The notes under the pieces: generated by a model
The model's input: only the letters and a program-made list of their open reading frames with translations
Database searches by the model: none
What the model was told of the DNA's origin: nothing
Assembly (NCBI GenBank): GCA_019925795.1
Contig: CM034314.1
Coordinates: forward strand, 23,615,774-23,679,773
DNA: 64,000 nucleotides
From: Dendrobium chrysotoxum
Taxonomy: Eukaryota; Streptophyta; Magnoliopsida; Asparagales; Orchidaceae
Reading direction: 5' to 3'
Position numbers and translations under genes: made by a program
Part shown: one piece after another, positions 37,211 to 48,790 of the stretch
Position numbering within the stretch: position 1 is the first letter of the stretch
Layout of the letters: the number at the start of each line of letters is the position of its first letter

Positions 37211-37462
37211 ATATAGCCCACATGAATGTGCAAAAGGAAAGAATAAATAAGTAAGAGAAAATTGCTTGACCTAAAATGGTGAAAGCATTTCAAATCTATA
37301 TCTGTGAAAGAAACTTATAACTACCATCATTTATATTAATTTAAATGAAGTTATTTATGATGATAAATAACTATTTATTCTTACAATTGTAATTAATAAA
37401 GTAAAAAAACTCATAAAAGAGGATAAAAAATATCTCAAAATTTAAGGCTAACTTTCTTTTGT

Positions 37463-37612
37463 GAAATTATTACATGCGGTCACTGGACGCCGTCCAGAGG
37501 CAAATCAGGATACGTCACGTCACCATTTTACTGTATATCGGTGCTAGTACCGAGTGATGTGGCGCATCCTGATTAGCCTCCAGACGGTTCGGTGACCGCA
37601 CGTAATAATTTC
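37463..37612. mobile_element. Foldback MITE, separate family
   Basis: The first 65 bases and the last 66 bases are near-complementary. The left arm starts gaaattattacatgcggtca and the right arm ends tgaccgcacgtaataatttc. Inside, ccgtccagaggcaaatcagg pairs with cctgattagcctccagacgg, and acgtcacgtcacc pairs approximately with gatgtggcgc. A loop of about 25 bases separates the arms. No protein is encoded. The GC-rich arms and the end sequence differ from the Tourist-like family. The flanking duplication is not clear. Confidence 0.82.
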
Positions 37613-38794
37613 TCCTTTCTTCTAAGGCAGGGTAAGCATTTGAACCCAATCCATTCGGATTCTTCAACTTGTTTTCAACCATTGTGCTACAAGTTTGAGC
37701 ACAAATTTTTGAGAACATAGAAAATAGAAGTTTAATGATTTTGGCATATTGGAATCATATTAGGCTCCTATTAATTTATTCGATCAGAGATAAAAGCTAG
37801 CGCATGGCCCCACTCAACTCAACCAACAAGGTTCATTATTTGCTACTAAAAGGCTGCAGTTCTTACTATGATCTAGAAGGAACAAGCTCTATTATAAAGA
37901 GGCTAACATTAATTGAAATTGGAGTTTTTGTCAACTAATAATAGTGGTTGGAAGGTATTATATTTGCTAGGAGCAGTAGCATATTATCCAATGACTATTA
38001 TACTACAACTATAATGACTGTTGAGGTCCTTTAAAATTGTATAGGATTGGCTATTCACCACCCTTCAATTCTTTAAGAAATTGTGAGATTTTCCACTATT
38101 CTCTTAGATTTGCGAGTAAATTGTTTTCATAGTTCTAACATATCTATTTTAATGTGCACAATGGTATAAAGACATTCATGGGATGCCCTATGTAGCTATT
38201 GTTTTCTGTCTTCATCTCTCCACGGATCTCATGGTGTTAATTTAAAACTGTTAAACAAATTAACAAAAAAATTTCATTAACATACAGAAAATGACATATT
38301 TATAAGAATCAATTTGTAGCCTACATCTATAGTGAGTGAGAGGAAGGAGTGGATGTTCATAGGAAAGAAAATCCACCTCACCTTATGAAATAGAGCTAGA
38401 ATAATGAGGGATAATGGAGAAAAAGAAAAAGAAAGAGATAGAGGACTCTTCAATGTTATCATGCAAGTTCACTTTTAAAAATTATAATTTCTCTGGATGA
38501 AGGAGAAGATGAAAATCACATTATTAGTCAGGTAAGCCGGCATGATAACATTATTTTGGAATGATCATTTCTATTATTATTTTTTTCTAAATGAATGATG
38601 ACTTGTGAATTAGTTTGGTCATGATCATCATATGGTATATATAATATACAACAAAATTTCATGTATATGCTCAAGGATTATAAATAGCATTATGTAAGAT
38701 CGTATAATATCACTTGTAATGTTTAATACATAAAATGACATATTGTTGCATAAAAAATGTATGATCAAGGCTTGAGTAAGCGCATGGAATCAAC
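37613..38794. other. Unassigned sequence
   Basis: No recognised feature was found. Short frames here lack domains. Confidence 0.4.
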
Positions 38795-38872
38795 ATGGAG
38801 GAAGAATCATCATCATTATCTACTTCTTCTTCCTCCTCAAAAACAAAAATTTCAAGGCAACTAAGCAAGTAG
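38795..38872 (+). CDS. Possible short ORF, serine-rich, 25 codons
   Basis: The ATG has an A at -3 and a G at +4 (caacATGG), a good plant start context. The predicted peptide is MEEESSSLSTSSSSSKTKIS followed by RQLSK. The following 100 bases still look protein-like in another frame (SKATLSVAQMLDPRRRFKDL), ending at a gaacagtaagc that could be a splice donor. I do not recognise the protein. It may be a broken small gene, an exon pair or chance. Confidence 0.2.
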   Translation: MEEESSSLSTSSSSSKTKISRQLSK

Positions 38873-39579
38873 ATGATCCCCACATGAACAAATGTAGCAC
38901 ATGTTTAATTCTAAGGCCACTCTTAGTGTGGCACAGATGCTTGATCCAAGAAGAAGATTCAAGGATTTAGAACAGTAAGCAAAATGGAAGCTCTAAAAGT
39001 TGAATTTTATTTTTATTAATGTGTCTTAATTAGCATTATATTTTATGTGTGTTAATTCGTGTAAGAGACTACGCATTTGTGATTTATAATTTTTTGTTGT
39101 AATGATTGTTTATAAGCTATCAAAGAACCCTAAAATTGATCAAGTGGCTAAGAAAAATCTTTTGCCTTGATTATGATGATCACATTCTTACCCATTCTTT
39201 TGAACAACACCTTAGAATCTTATTAAGCAAATTTTGGTTCTTATAGACTCGACCAAGAGATGTATTGTGTTGACCGTTTTCAAAAATGTGTGTACCTATC
39301 AAAATAATTTCATTAGGCAACATATAGAAGAATTCATACTTATATGAACCAACTTATCTATGTGTGCATATTTTACCTCACTGTTACCCGACATGTAATG
39401 GTGTGCTCATTTCCTATCTTATTTATTGTGCTAGAAATTATTGCACAATCTTTATGTAATAAAGCACTATGAAGAGTGGCATAAGCCCTATTATTTAATT
39501 CAATTAATTCCCTTTTTCATAATATATATTCCAAAAAGACTTTTAGTTTATTTTTCCATCAATCTTAATAGTGGGTGTA

Positions 39580-41283
39580 TGATATTGATACCTCCAAGTT
39601 CAACATTTAGCTCAAATTGTTCCTACCCAATTGAGACCTACCCGATTGAGAAGAGAAAATTTCTAAATTTTTTGAGTTTTGAGCACATTCAAATGTCTTT
39701 CAGAGTGTTTTGGTGCATGAAAATAGTTGTATATGTTCTAGAATGTGTCCCAAGGGTTTGGAGCGATTTTCAATAAAATTGATAAATGTCACTATTGGAG
39801 CGACCCAATATTGGGTGTCTGAGTGACACAACACTACTATAGCACTAGGCATTAAATACTGAGATTGTAGTGCTCTCAGCTCTGAAATTTGAGATTTTAA
39901 ACTAGCACTACAACTCTAGGATGGTAGCGTTGCACCACTAGGCTACTAACAACACTTTATATATATGTTAAAAACCATTGTTCAATTCATTTCATTTGAT
40001 TGCCACTAGCTGTGAGGACAGAGGAGAGAGGCTTCGAAGAGGAAAGAATGGATTTTGAGCCTCTTCGGATTGTTTTTTAGTCATCAGTCCAATTGTGAAA
40101 GTTGTCCAGATTGAGGTAGGTCACATTATGCTAATTTAATTTTAAAAAATATAAAGATTTTCAATTTTTGATTAAATTTATATTTTTCTTGTAGAAATTT
40201 TTATATATTATAGAAACCGAGATTATGAATATTTTGACTATTTTATGAAAAAATTTTACTGGATATTTTGAAAATTATGCTATTTTTATCGAATAGAAAA
40301 TAATTTCGATATTGAAAAATTGTGTTGTAGTATAATTAATGTCTTAAAATAATATTTTATATAATCCTTAGTGATTTAGTTATGTTTTAAGACTATGAAA
40401 TTTTACTCAGTAGGAATTTTGGGTTCCTACTGTTATAAAAAAAATTACGCAATTCTGTCATATGCTCAATTATGCTTTAATTATTATAATGTGATGAAAT
40501 ATGTGCATATGTTACTTAATTATGACTATTAGGTGATATAAGGGGCTAAAATTCTTTGAGATTCTGTTTGTGTTGTTAAATATTTTGGGGCTTATAAGGC
40601 ATGTTCTAGTGGCTAAAAAGTTATGTTTTTGTATCTACGAGTATGTCCTGATGCTATAAGCATAAATGAAGTCATAAGGAGCCGGAATCCTTTTAGATTC
40701 TATCTAGGTACGGAAGAAAAATAGAAAACACTAATATGAAATTGATATGAATTATTCTATTTAATTATTTTAATATTTAGATAACTGCTAAGCTTTTATT
40801 ACTACATAATGCTTTATATATTGTATTTAATTACTTTTAAATATTATAAAAATATTTATAAAAGAATTTGAAAAATTTAGATCAATTTGTACAACCTGCT
40901 GAGTTATTGTAGCTCATTATAATTTTGCTTTGAATATTCAGGATCTGATAAGAGAAGGAGCCGGTTGATTAGCAGTTCAGGATCTAATCAGAGTTAAAAG
41001 GTATTTCTTTTGTTATCTTTTGTACAATTATGCTTTGTTCATTATTCAATTATGTGACTTCTATTTGTAGTCATGTACTATAGTTTATACATTTTGATGA
41101 AATAAAAAAATCTTACAAAATAACTTATTTTCAAAACTTAGATATTTTAGTAATTCTGTAGTCTATTATTTATTCAAAATAAATATTAGAAGATAATCTA
41201 AAGTATTCTAAAATTAGATCTTGGGATTTCCTTATCACAACTCAACACGATAGGCCCTATCTTGGTCAGGTTGGTTTGTGACA
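39580..41283 (+). mobile_element. Family A Ty3/gypsy 5' LTR (second copy)
   Basis: The sequence is the reverse-strand counterpart of 19605-21366. Shared blocks include tagcactaggcat-type palindromes (39830-39960), gagtcagcccaattg-like U3 parts, a 'taattttgct..gaatattcaggatctg' block (about 40920), agccggttgattagcagttc, and the 3' end ggttggtttgtgaca. It ends at 41283 with ACA. A gag remnant of the same family follows on the same strand. Confidence 0.85.
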
Positions 41284-41291
41284 AGCTTTTA

Positions 41292-41294
<3 letters not shown>

Positions 41295-41341
<47 letters not shown>
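41295..41341. repeat. (AT)n microsatellite
   Basis: About 23 AT units starting 12 bases after the LTR end, where a primer site would be expected. The normal site is not recognisable here. Confidence 0.97.
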
Positions 41342-41345
<4 letters not shown>

Positions 41346-41499
41346 GGTGTTTAGTTGTATATTCTATGTGATTATGGATTTGTTGGACTCGGACATGAAA
41401 GATGGGTAGAGTGCAAGTTAGGCAGCTCCTATATATAGTATTGCTCTAACAATCGATTTTGATATAGTTTTGTAGTTTGCTAGTTTGATATCTCAGATG

Positions 41500-41942
41500 A
41501 TGGGTGAGGCGTAGAAAAGGGTTCCTTTATTGTGAGATTTGATAAGTTAGAAAAACATCTACATATATTTCTGAGAGTGAAGCCTGAGAGACTTGAGGGT
41601 GTTGTTGAACCAAGGGCAATAGAGGACTAGTTTAGGAGATTAGAAAAGACATTTGATGATATATAATATCCTCGAAATAGTAAAGTACTATTGGTAGTCT
41701 TTTTATTAGAGAGTGAGGCTAAGCACTAGTAGATGGGCCAGCAAGAGGAGAAATTTCAAGAGAGATTAAATTCTTTGATTAGCTTAGAGGAGTTCCCAAA
41801 TGTGTTTAGAGCCTAGTTTATACCATCTTCTGCTAGTTAGTAGATGCAAAATACTTTTTAATATTGGTTTAGGGTAGCATGACATTTATACAGTATGAGA
41901 TAGAGTTCACTAGTTTGGTCAGATATGCTTTATAGCTAGTTA
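41500..41942 (+). pseudogene. Ty3/gypsy gag remnant, family A
   Basis: The plus strand reads EKHLHIFLRVKPERLEGVVE, then a stop-interrupted RRLEKTFDDI, SKVLLVVFLLESEAKH and, after a frameshift, MTFIQYEIEFTSLVRYA. The first block is the same gag motif as at 25570-25680. It ends exactly where the family B LTR begins (41943), so the family B insertion interrupts it. Confidence 0.8.
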
Positions 41943-43612
41943 GTGATAAGTATAAATAATTCTATATTTTATGTATTAATTTGTCAATAAAAATATATTA
42001 TTTTAGTTATATTTGTGCAGAAAAATATAAGAAATAGGAAAAAAATTCTAGTATGATACAACGCAGTAGCGTTAGACACAATATCACCACGGCACTATCA
42101 TTGACACTGTCGTAGCGCTCGGATATGGACATGCAGGTACCTAGTCTCTATTTGACAGTGTCGCAGTGTAGGACTCAGCGCTGCAAAGCCTAGCCAACTA
42201 TCCTAGCGCCACAATGTCAGAGGAGTCAGCACTATAAAGACCAGTCTCTATATGCATAGCAATGCGGTACCAAATTTTAGCCCCGCTAAGTAAAGAGAGT
42301 GCCACGTGAACATTACAACGCTCAACCGTTATGAGCGCTACGGTGCTACAATTATAATTATTCAAGCAATGATCTTTTAGCAAAGTGATGCATCGATTCA
42401 TTAAATAATCGGTCCATGTAAGTAAGCACCGAAACGAAGGAAACCTTCATCACTGCGGCATTAGTTTGTTTTATGGGCATCGCGTCATAAGTGTCTTGAG
42501 CGGCACGATGCTAGAATTCATTTTCTATATTTTTCTATAAGTAGTCTGTCAAGAATGTCAGTAGAAGAGTTTAATCACTTGTTTAATTTCAGTCTTTATA
42601 GTGCTTCCCTTATTTTTTCTTAGGGGTGAAAACTAAGAAAATTTAGAGAAGTACAAGATACATTCCATTAGAGTGTTTAGGTTGTGTTTGTGGAAGTAAT
42701 TCTGTAAGTTCAAGGTGGTATGTAAAGGAGTTCATTAAACCATCTAGTGATATATTTCCTTATGCACTTTCTTTTTTTATGCAATTAATAAAAATGAATA
42801 TGCTTCACTTATTCTTTATTTCTGGGTAAATTCTCTAGTTTTAGATTGATGGTGTAAGTAAAATATGGAGTGCTAATGAGTTATCTTCATCAGTAGTTTT
42901 ATGCATGATACTTTTAATATACTAGGTCTTTATTTACTGCACATAGTGGTCATATATGTAGTTAATATCATATGTAATACAGAGCCTAGGAATAGGAAAG
43001 CAAGCACAACCAGGTATGTTTGATTGGTATTATGCAAGCATAGACATAGCGCTTATCATGTATCAAGTTTATAAAGATAAATTATCATGAGGGGATTTTA
43101 ACAGTACACACTGTACTTACTATTCTAAAATTTTATAAGGTGACAGATCATGGATGTTTAGAGTGGTATTAAGATTGGAAGAGTTTAATCTATCATTTAT
43201 CTATTCACGCTTGATAAAGCAGTCAATGATGCATATGCTCTGAATAGCATCAATATAAAAGAGAATTATTAGGAAACATATTATATTTACATTCCATCAA
43301 TCTAAAATAATTTATTCAAATTATTTTTTATTTCAAATTAAGTGATTGAATCTCCACCAAAACTTATTTTTATTGAGTTGGATAATTATTATAATTAAAG
43401 TAGACAGTACTAGTATTTATAAGTAAATATTCTTTCTTGTGAGATCGATACTCTACTCTATCAATATATTACTTGATTCAGCATGTATACTTATATATAT
43501 TATGTGGAATTTTTATAATTTTTATATCAAAGAAAACTTAAGCATTATTTAGGGATTGATAGAGCCCTAAATCTTTTTTATAATTCTTTAGGTTACTCCA
43601 CAATCCCATCAA
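41943..43612 (+). mobile_element. Family B gypsy LTR (second copy, plus strand)
   Basis: It starts tgataagtataaataattc and ends cccatca. It aligns with 11150-12682 in the opposite orientation: aaatatattattttagtt near its start, a gcac/gtgc-rich domain at 42060-42500, and the gatactctactctatca block near its end. It is followed by a PBS and a gag segment. The open frame on the minus strand at 42198-42401 is inside the LTR and not a gene. Confidence 0.85.
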
Positions 43613-43618
43613 GTTTAT

Positions 43619-43634
43619 AGCACTGTTACTAGGA
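43619..43634 (+). other. Primer binding site of family B element
   Basis: TAGCACTGTTACTAGG corresponds to the TGGCGCCGTTGCCGGG site of Athila/Tat-type elements with transition changes. It lies 6 bases after the LTR end, the same spacing as in the minus-strand copy. Confidence 0.7.
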
Positions 43635-44105
43635 AAATTTTATTTTAATTATAAATTTACTATATTATTAAATTAATTGCATAATTAGTCTTACTATACA
43701 CTTTTATTCTTTTATTTTAATTTACTTATTGCATATCTGTGATTGCATGCTTACAAGACAGAGGGGAGGCATGTTTAAATTTTGATTCAAAAATTAAGAG
43801 AACCTTTTCTAAAATTAGAACCACCAAAAAGATTTTTAAAATGGGCATCCTGTTTAAAAGTTAGATTATTCTAGACCTCTTAAGAATTTTACAAACCCTT
43901 TAGTAGACAAAATTCACCAAATCATAAATAGGCTGCCATCCAAGCAAATAATTTTTAATTAAAACCTACAATCATTCAGATAGTATAAAATTCTTAGTTT
44001 GGTGGAACACCCATTAAAGACCCTAACCTACATTCAGTAAGTTTTTTAAAAATTCATGCAACATTTAAGTAGAATGCTGTTAGTAATAATGTCATTAGAC
44101 TTAAA
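43635..44105 (+). other. Leader region between family B PBS and gag
   Basis: AT-rich and non-coding. It matches the usual long leader of plant gypsy elements of this class. Confidence 0.45.
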
Positions 44106-44375
44106 TTGTTCTCATTTTATCTAAGAGACAAAGAAAAAATTCGGTTAAATTCTTTACCCTCAGGCTCTATTACCACATGGAATGAGTTGGCCCATAAATT
44201 ATTAGGAAAGTATTTCCGACCTTCTAAGACTGCCAAGCTTAGAAATGACATTACTTCTTTTACTCAGTTAGAAAGAGAATCTATTTATGAGAGTTGGGAG
44301 AGGTTCAAGGAGATGCTTAGAAAGCGCCCTCACCATGTCTTTCCTAATTGGTTGATAATTCAAACTTTTACTATA
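44106..44375 (+). pseudogene. Family B gag fragment
   Basis: The frame contains MFSFYLRDKEKIRLNSLPSG, then TWNELAHKLLGKYFRPSKTA, ITSFTQLERESIYESWERFK and RRPHHVFPNWLIIQTF-like residues. This is the 'Retrotrans_gag' block typical of Athila/Tat-type plant gypsy elements (family form 'LRDKAKAWLNSLPPGSI'). Only the gag N-terminal part is present. The sequence switches to a family A LTR at about 44376 (cttttactataatg). Confidence 0.9.
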
Positions 44376-45223
44376 ATGTGATGTAATATGTACATACATG
44401 ATTGAATTATGATTGTTGGGAGATATAAGGGGTTAGAATTCTTTGAGATTCTATCTATGTCAAAGAATATTCTTGTGCTTATAAGTCATATTATGTGGCT
44501 AAAGAGTCATGTTCTAGTGGCTATAAGCCATAGTCTTGTGGGTACGGGCATGTTCTAGTGCTATAAGCACAAAGAGAGTCATAAGAGCCCCGAATCCTTT
44601 GAGATTATGTGTGGGTCCGAAAAAAGAAAAGAAAAACTGATATGAAACTGGTATGAACTATTTTGATATATGAATTTTAGTTTATTTAACTGCACCATTT
44701 TATTATTTAAATATTTGGATAACTGCTAAGATTTTATTACTGCATAATGCTTTATTATACTATATTTAACTACTTTTAAGTATTTTAAAAAAATATTTAA
44801 TAAGAATTTAGAAATCTAGATCAATTTGTGTGGTTTACTAAGCTGTTGTAGCTCAATGTATTTTTGCATCTAATTTTTAGGATCTGGGAAAGGGAAAAAG
44901 CCGGTTGATTAGCAGTTCAGGATTTGATGGGAGTTTATAAGTATTTCTTTTGTTGATTCTTATACAATAATGACTAGTTTATTATTCAGTTATGTAGCTT
45001 CTATTTGTAGCAATATACTGTAGTTTATACATGTTGATAAAATTAAAAAAAATCTTGTGAATAGGCTTATTTTCAATACTTGGAAATTTTAATAGCTCTA
45101 TAGTCTATTATTTATTTAAAACAAATATTCGAAGAGAATCTGAAATATTCCAAAACTAGATATTTGAATTCGCCAGTTAGCTCAACACGATAGGACCTAT
45201 TCTGGTAGGGTTGGGTTGTGACA
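44376..45223 (+). mobile_element. Family A LTR, 5' truncated (3' LTR of the composite element)
   Basis: From about 44370 the sequence matches 40477-41283: gatataaggggttagaattc, the 'agccggttgattagcagttc' block and the end gttgggttgtgaca. The first ~900 bases of the LTR are missing. The end ACA is at 45223. With the LTR at 39580 it brackets the family A gag remnant and the family B fragment. Confidence 0.85.
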
Positions 45224-45879
45224 ATGTTGCCTAAGTATATCATGCATATATTTTATCCTTGAAGATATGTGCTAACTATATTCTTTCAATAATCAAAGAG
45301 TGCACTTTGAATGGGACTCTTTAAAAAACTTCACTTACTTTAAGTTTATTGTGTAATAAATTTTATTTCTTTTAATTTAAATTTCACTTCCAATTTTGAT
45401 GATATTTCCAAATGAAATACATATCACAAATGCTTGTTAAGTTTAATCACAATATTAAGCCATATGAGTGAATAAGTGCATGCAAGAATAGAAAAGTAAA
45501 TGCGATAGTAGGCATAATATTTTTAGGTAGTTCAACTAAAAACACAATTTTGGCTATCCCCTTCTTGGTTAATAGTGGATGGCATAAAGTTCGGCCAAAA
45601 AGTTTTTAGAAAGTTTTACTCCAAAAGAAACAAATTAGGTTAACTCATCCTATGCAACCTTCTCTAGGCCTTTGAATTATTTCAAGAATATTCCTATATC
45701 AAATTAATAATTCATATATCTCATGGATAACTTAGGGGAACATTGAGGGAATTGCATTATAAAGAACACTTTAATCATTTATAATGCTTAGAGACTCCTT
45801 AAGACCAGCATGACAGCACTTATTTGTGTCAAATTTAAAGTGAATGACCAATAAGCTATATGTTCTCTCTCTTGTTTCT

Positions 45880-45887
<8 letters not shown>
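45224..45887. other. Unassigned sequence
   Basis: No recognised feature was found. Confidence 0.4.

Positions 45888-45934
<47 letters not shown>
45888..45934. repeat. (CT)n microsatellite
   Basis: A perfect run of about 23 CT units. The Arg-Glu frame on the minus strand is an artefact. Confidence 0.97.
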
Positions 45935-45938
<4 letters not shown>

Positions 45939-46060
45939 TAGCCTTCTTATACCAATGAAAAATGTCATGTTCTTTCTCAACATGCATTTCATGATAGAAT
46001 TATTGGCCTAGGGGGGGAATACTGAGTGCTATTATACAAATTTAATATAGATGATATTCA

Positions 46061-46179
46061 GGCTTTATATGTGATAGCTTTCTTACTGCTTCTTAAAGTA
46101 GTTTTTTAGTACAAAATTTTAATTTTTGTACTATAAAGCTGCTTTGACAAGCAGTATGAAAGTTGTCCCAATTGAAGCC
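46061..46179. mobile_element. Tourist-like foldback MITE, copy 10
   Basis: It starts GGCTTTATATGTGATAGC and ends GTCCCAATTGAAGCC. TCA flanks it on both sides (46058-46060 and 46180-46182). Confidence 0.9.
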
Positions 46180-46329
46180 TCAATCTTGACAATAGCTTTC
46201 AGTATTCTTATAAACTAAGCAACCAAGAATTTTAAGTAGATTTCTCCAACAACATATTCTACTAAATGGCAAGATTACCATCAATAATGCTATAAATTAT
46301 TCTCCAAAATGAGCATCTGATTAACTTTA

Positions 46330-46451
46330 GGATTCGTTTGGGACGGCTTTCTTACTACTTCTTAGAAGTAACTTTTTAGTACAAAAAATTTATTTTTTTA
46401 TACTAGAAAACTATTTTAAGAAGCAGTAAAAAAGCCATCCCAAATGAAGCC
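46330..46451. mobile_element. Tourist-like foldback MITE, copy 11
   Basis: It starts GGATTCGTTTGGGACGG and ends CCATCCCAAATGAAGCC. TTA flanks it on both sides (46327-46329 and 46452-46454). The tactagaaaac turn is typical of the family. Confidence 0.92.
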
Positions 46452-46944
46452 TTAATCTCTTTTCATAATAAGCAATTATACTTTCTCCTACAGTCCTGTA
46501 AATCAAAATTAATAAATTAATGAGTCCTTCTCGAGGTCAAGGTTAGTTTCTAACTCATAGAATTTCAGTTAATAATATTAGACCGTTTTGAACAAACACC
46601 TTTTAGACAGTCTTAGCACTTTTTCTTGCTAATAATTGTATATAATGCACAATCTTGAGCCACACATATAAATAATTAACTCTCTCTGCACATTCAATTC
46701 ATTTATCAAAATCCTTTCAACAATGCCCAGAACAGATTCCTTTTTTCTCATTGGGTTCTATTCTTATATGAAAACGCTAAAATGTCCAAAAACTTTGCCA
46801 AACTAATCAAATGGGTTATTGAAAATAGTTCATAAATCATTATATGTCTATCACATCAATCTTCCTATGCTTTTGATCGCTACATTGTAATATATTTGTA
46901 TCTTTCTTTGTAGTCAATGCAAAGAAAATTATAAATTTGTAAAA

Positions 46945-47160
46945 CGTAGCTCACCTTGATCGGTTTGTTGAGAGCTTTAGCTATCAATGAAGAGATCTTG
47001 GGTTCGAAGCTTGAGTATATGATGTGTGGTGAGTTTGCCTTAATCGGCCTAATTATCCCAAAAATAAATGCAAGAACCGAATTGAGCTATATCAGTCGCG
47101 TTGGTGGTTGGACGCACGTGTCTCGGCCGCCAACCATTTCTTGAGATATGTGGACTCAAG
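46945..47160 (+). mobile_element. Possible tRNA-derived SINE-like sequence
   Basis: The start tagctcaccttgatcggttt is followed about 40 bases later by cttgggttcgaagctt, which resemble A and B boxes of a tRNA-type promoter at roughly tRNA spacing. A GC-richer tail with tcggccgccaaccatttc follows. No poly(A) tail or target duplication was seen. It could be a chance match. Confidence 0.35.
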
Positions 47161-47602
47161 CTTGCTGCCGACTATGTGCCACATGAAATGTCTGGCCAAA
47201 AATGGAAAGAATTAAAGTAGGATATTGTGACCCAAATTTAATGAGGATAAATTTTATATGAATTAGCTTTATTTTAAAATAATTTTAGTAGAAGAGTTAA
47301 TTTAATGTAAATTGATTAGAATATTCTAACTCAATAAAAAAAAAATTGTTAGTTGCTCTCAAACAAACCTGTAAAAGTCGATATAGAAAGAGAAAAAAGG
47401 AAGATTCAAGGTTAAATAGTTTAATTGGGTTGAACTCGATGATGTAATTAATATTAAAATTATTTAAATAAAATTTAAATGACATAATCATGATATAAAA
47501 AAATATGCAATAATTTAAATTTGTGACTACAAAATAAATAAAATTCATACACAAATAATATCATGTATAATCTTCAGTTGGTTCACATTTCATATAAATT
47601 TA

Positions 47603-47670
47603 GACTTCACTTGGGATGACTTTCTTACTGCTTTATAAAGTGATTTTTCAGTAAAAATATTTACATAATT
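47603..47670. mobile_element. Tourist-like MITE, left half only (copy 12)
   Basis: GACTTCACTTGGGATGAC follows TTA and continues through tttcttactgctttataaag. It breaks after about 65 bases into a stretch rich in gaaccg and aaccgatt. Confidence 0.7.
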
Positions 47671-47825
47671 AACTAAATTGTTGAACAATTGAACCGACCA
47701 ATCCAAAGAATCCAGGATCAATTCAATGGTTCACTGATTATTTAAATGGTTCAACAATTAAATAGACTGGTTGAAAGAATTCAAGACCGATTCAACCGAT
47801 TGGTTGAACCGGTAGTTCTAGCTAA
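47671..47825. repeat. AACCG/CGGTT-rich imperfect inverted tract
   Basis: Repeated short motifs (ttgaaccgacc, caaccgattgg, ttgaaccgg) occur in both orientations. A similar tract lies at 55270-55425. It is probably a relict of a transposon common in this genome, but I cannot name it. Confidence 0.4.
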
Positions 47826-48479
47826 TTCATTCTAATTTAATGCAAGGTTTATCTTTAAGATGAATTAGACTATCAACATGATTGTTTAAGGGTTGAATTG
47901 GTCGAATTGACTAATCCGATCTGATTTCAACACTATGCTCCAAACATAGATATAATATACTCATGAGAATTTTTTTTTATTACCACACATAATAATAAGC
48001 ACATATTATTAACTAAAGATATTAACACCATTGCAGTTTTGTGTTCATTTATTTTTAATTAATATACTTAAAGAGGTTTTATTTTATTTTTAAAATTATT
48101 GTTTGGTTATGTCTACTTCAAAATGCAAGATAAAGAAATTCAACTTTATATACATCATAATATTTGAAATTGAGAAATATGAATAATGTTTATTTTATTG
48201 GAGAAATATATCCAAAACATCATTTCAGATGAAAATACCCTCACCTATGTAGTAATGCAAATTTTTGAGCAAGAAGCTAGTTGATCCTTCTTCTTAGCAA
48301 CTCCTTCCCCATCTTTGGCAATCATCATTTTCATATGATCGATCCGCAACAAAAGTTTATGTCTCCATCTAGATCTAGTTTTTCAAGGTTAGTGATGTTA
48401 TATGTTTGATTATTTATATTTGAAAATTTTATTTATACTCTATAAATTATAAATTCATAATGATATTAGGTCACATTTC

Positions 48480-48790
48480 ATGATTTGAAATTTAATCAAG
48501 CCTAATTTGAACCTTGATCGAATCTTATTCAAAACTTGATTCAACAATGTCTAAACATGAATTGAGGCTTTGTATTTTCAAACAAGGTTCAAATAATATT
48601 TGAATAATGTTTGAACAACATTTGATCACTGTTTGAATATGGTTCAATCATGATTTACATAAAGTTGAATCATGATTTAAAAAAGCTTCGATCAAGGCTC
48701 GAATAAGATTTTAACTTGGTTCAAACATGATTTGATGGTAGGTAGAATAAGGTTTGAATAAGTTATGATCATTATTCAATCTTTGTTAGA
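48480..48790. repeat. Degenerate dispersed repeat of a 'gtttgaat.atgatt' motif
   Basis: About fifteen loosely spaced variants of gtttgaata, ggttcaaa and catgattta occur over 300 bases, for example ggttcaaataatatttgaat and ggtttgaataagttatgatc. No fixed period is obvious. It looks like an eroded minisatellite or low-complexity tract. No coding frame runs across it. Confidence 0.45.

Noticed and set aside
45771..45992. Arg-Glu repeat frame
   Set aside because: It is the translation of a CT microsatellite on the minus strand.
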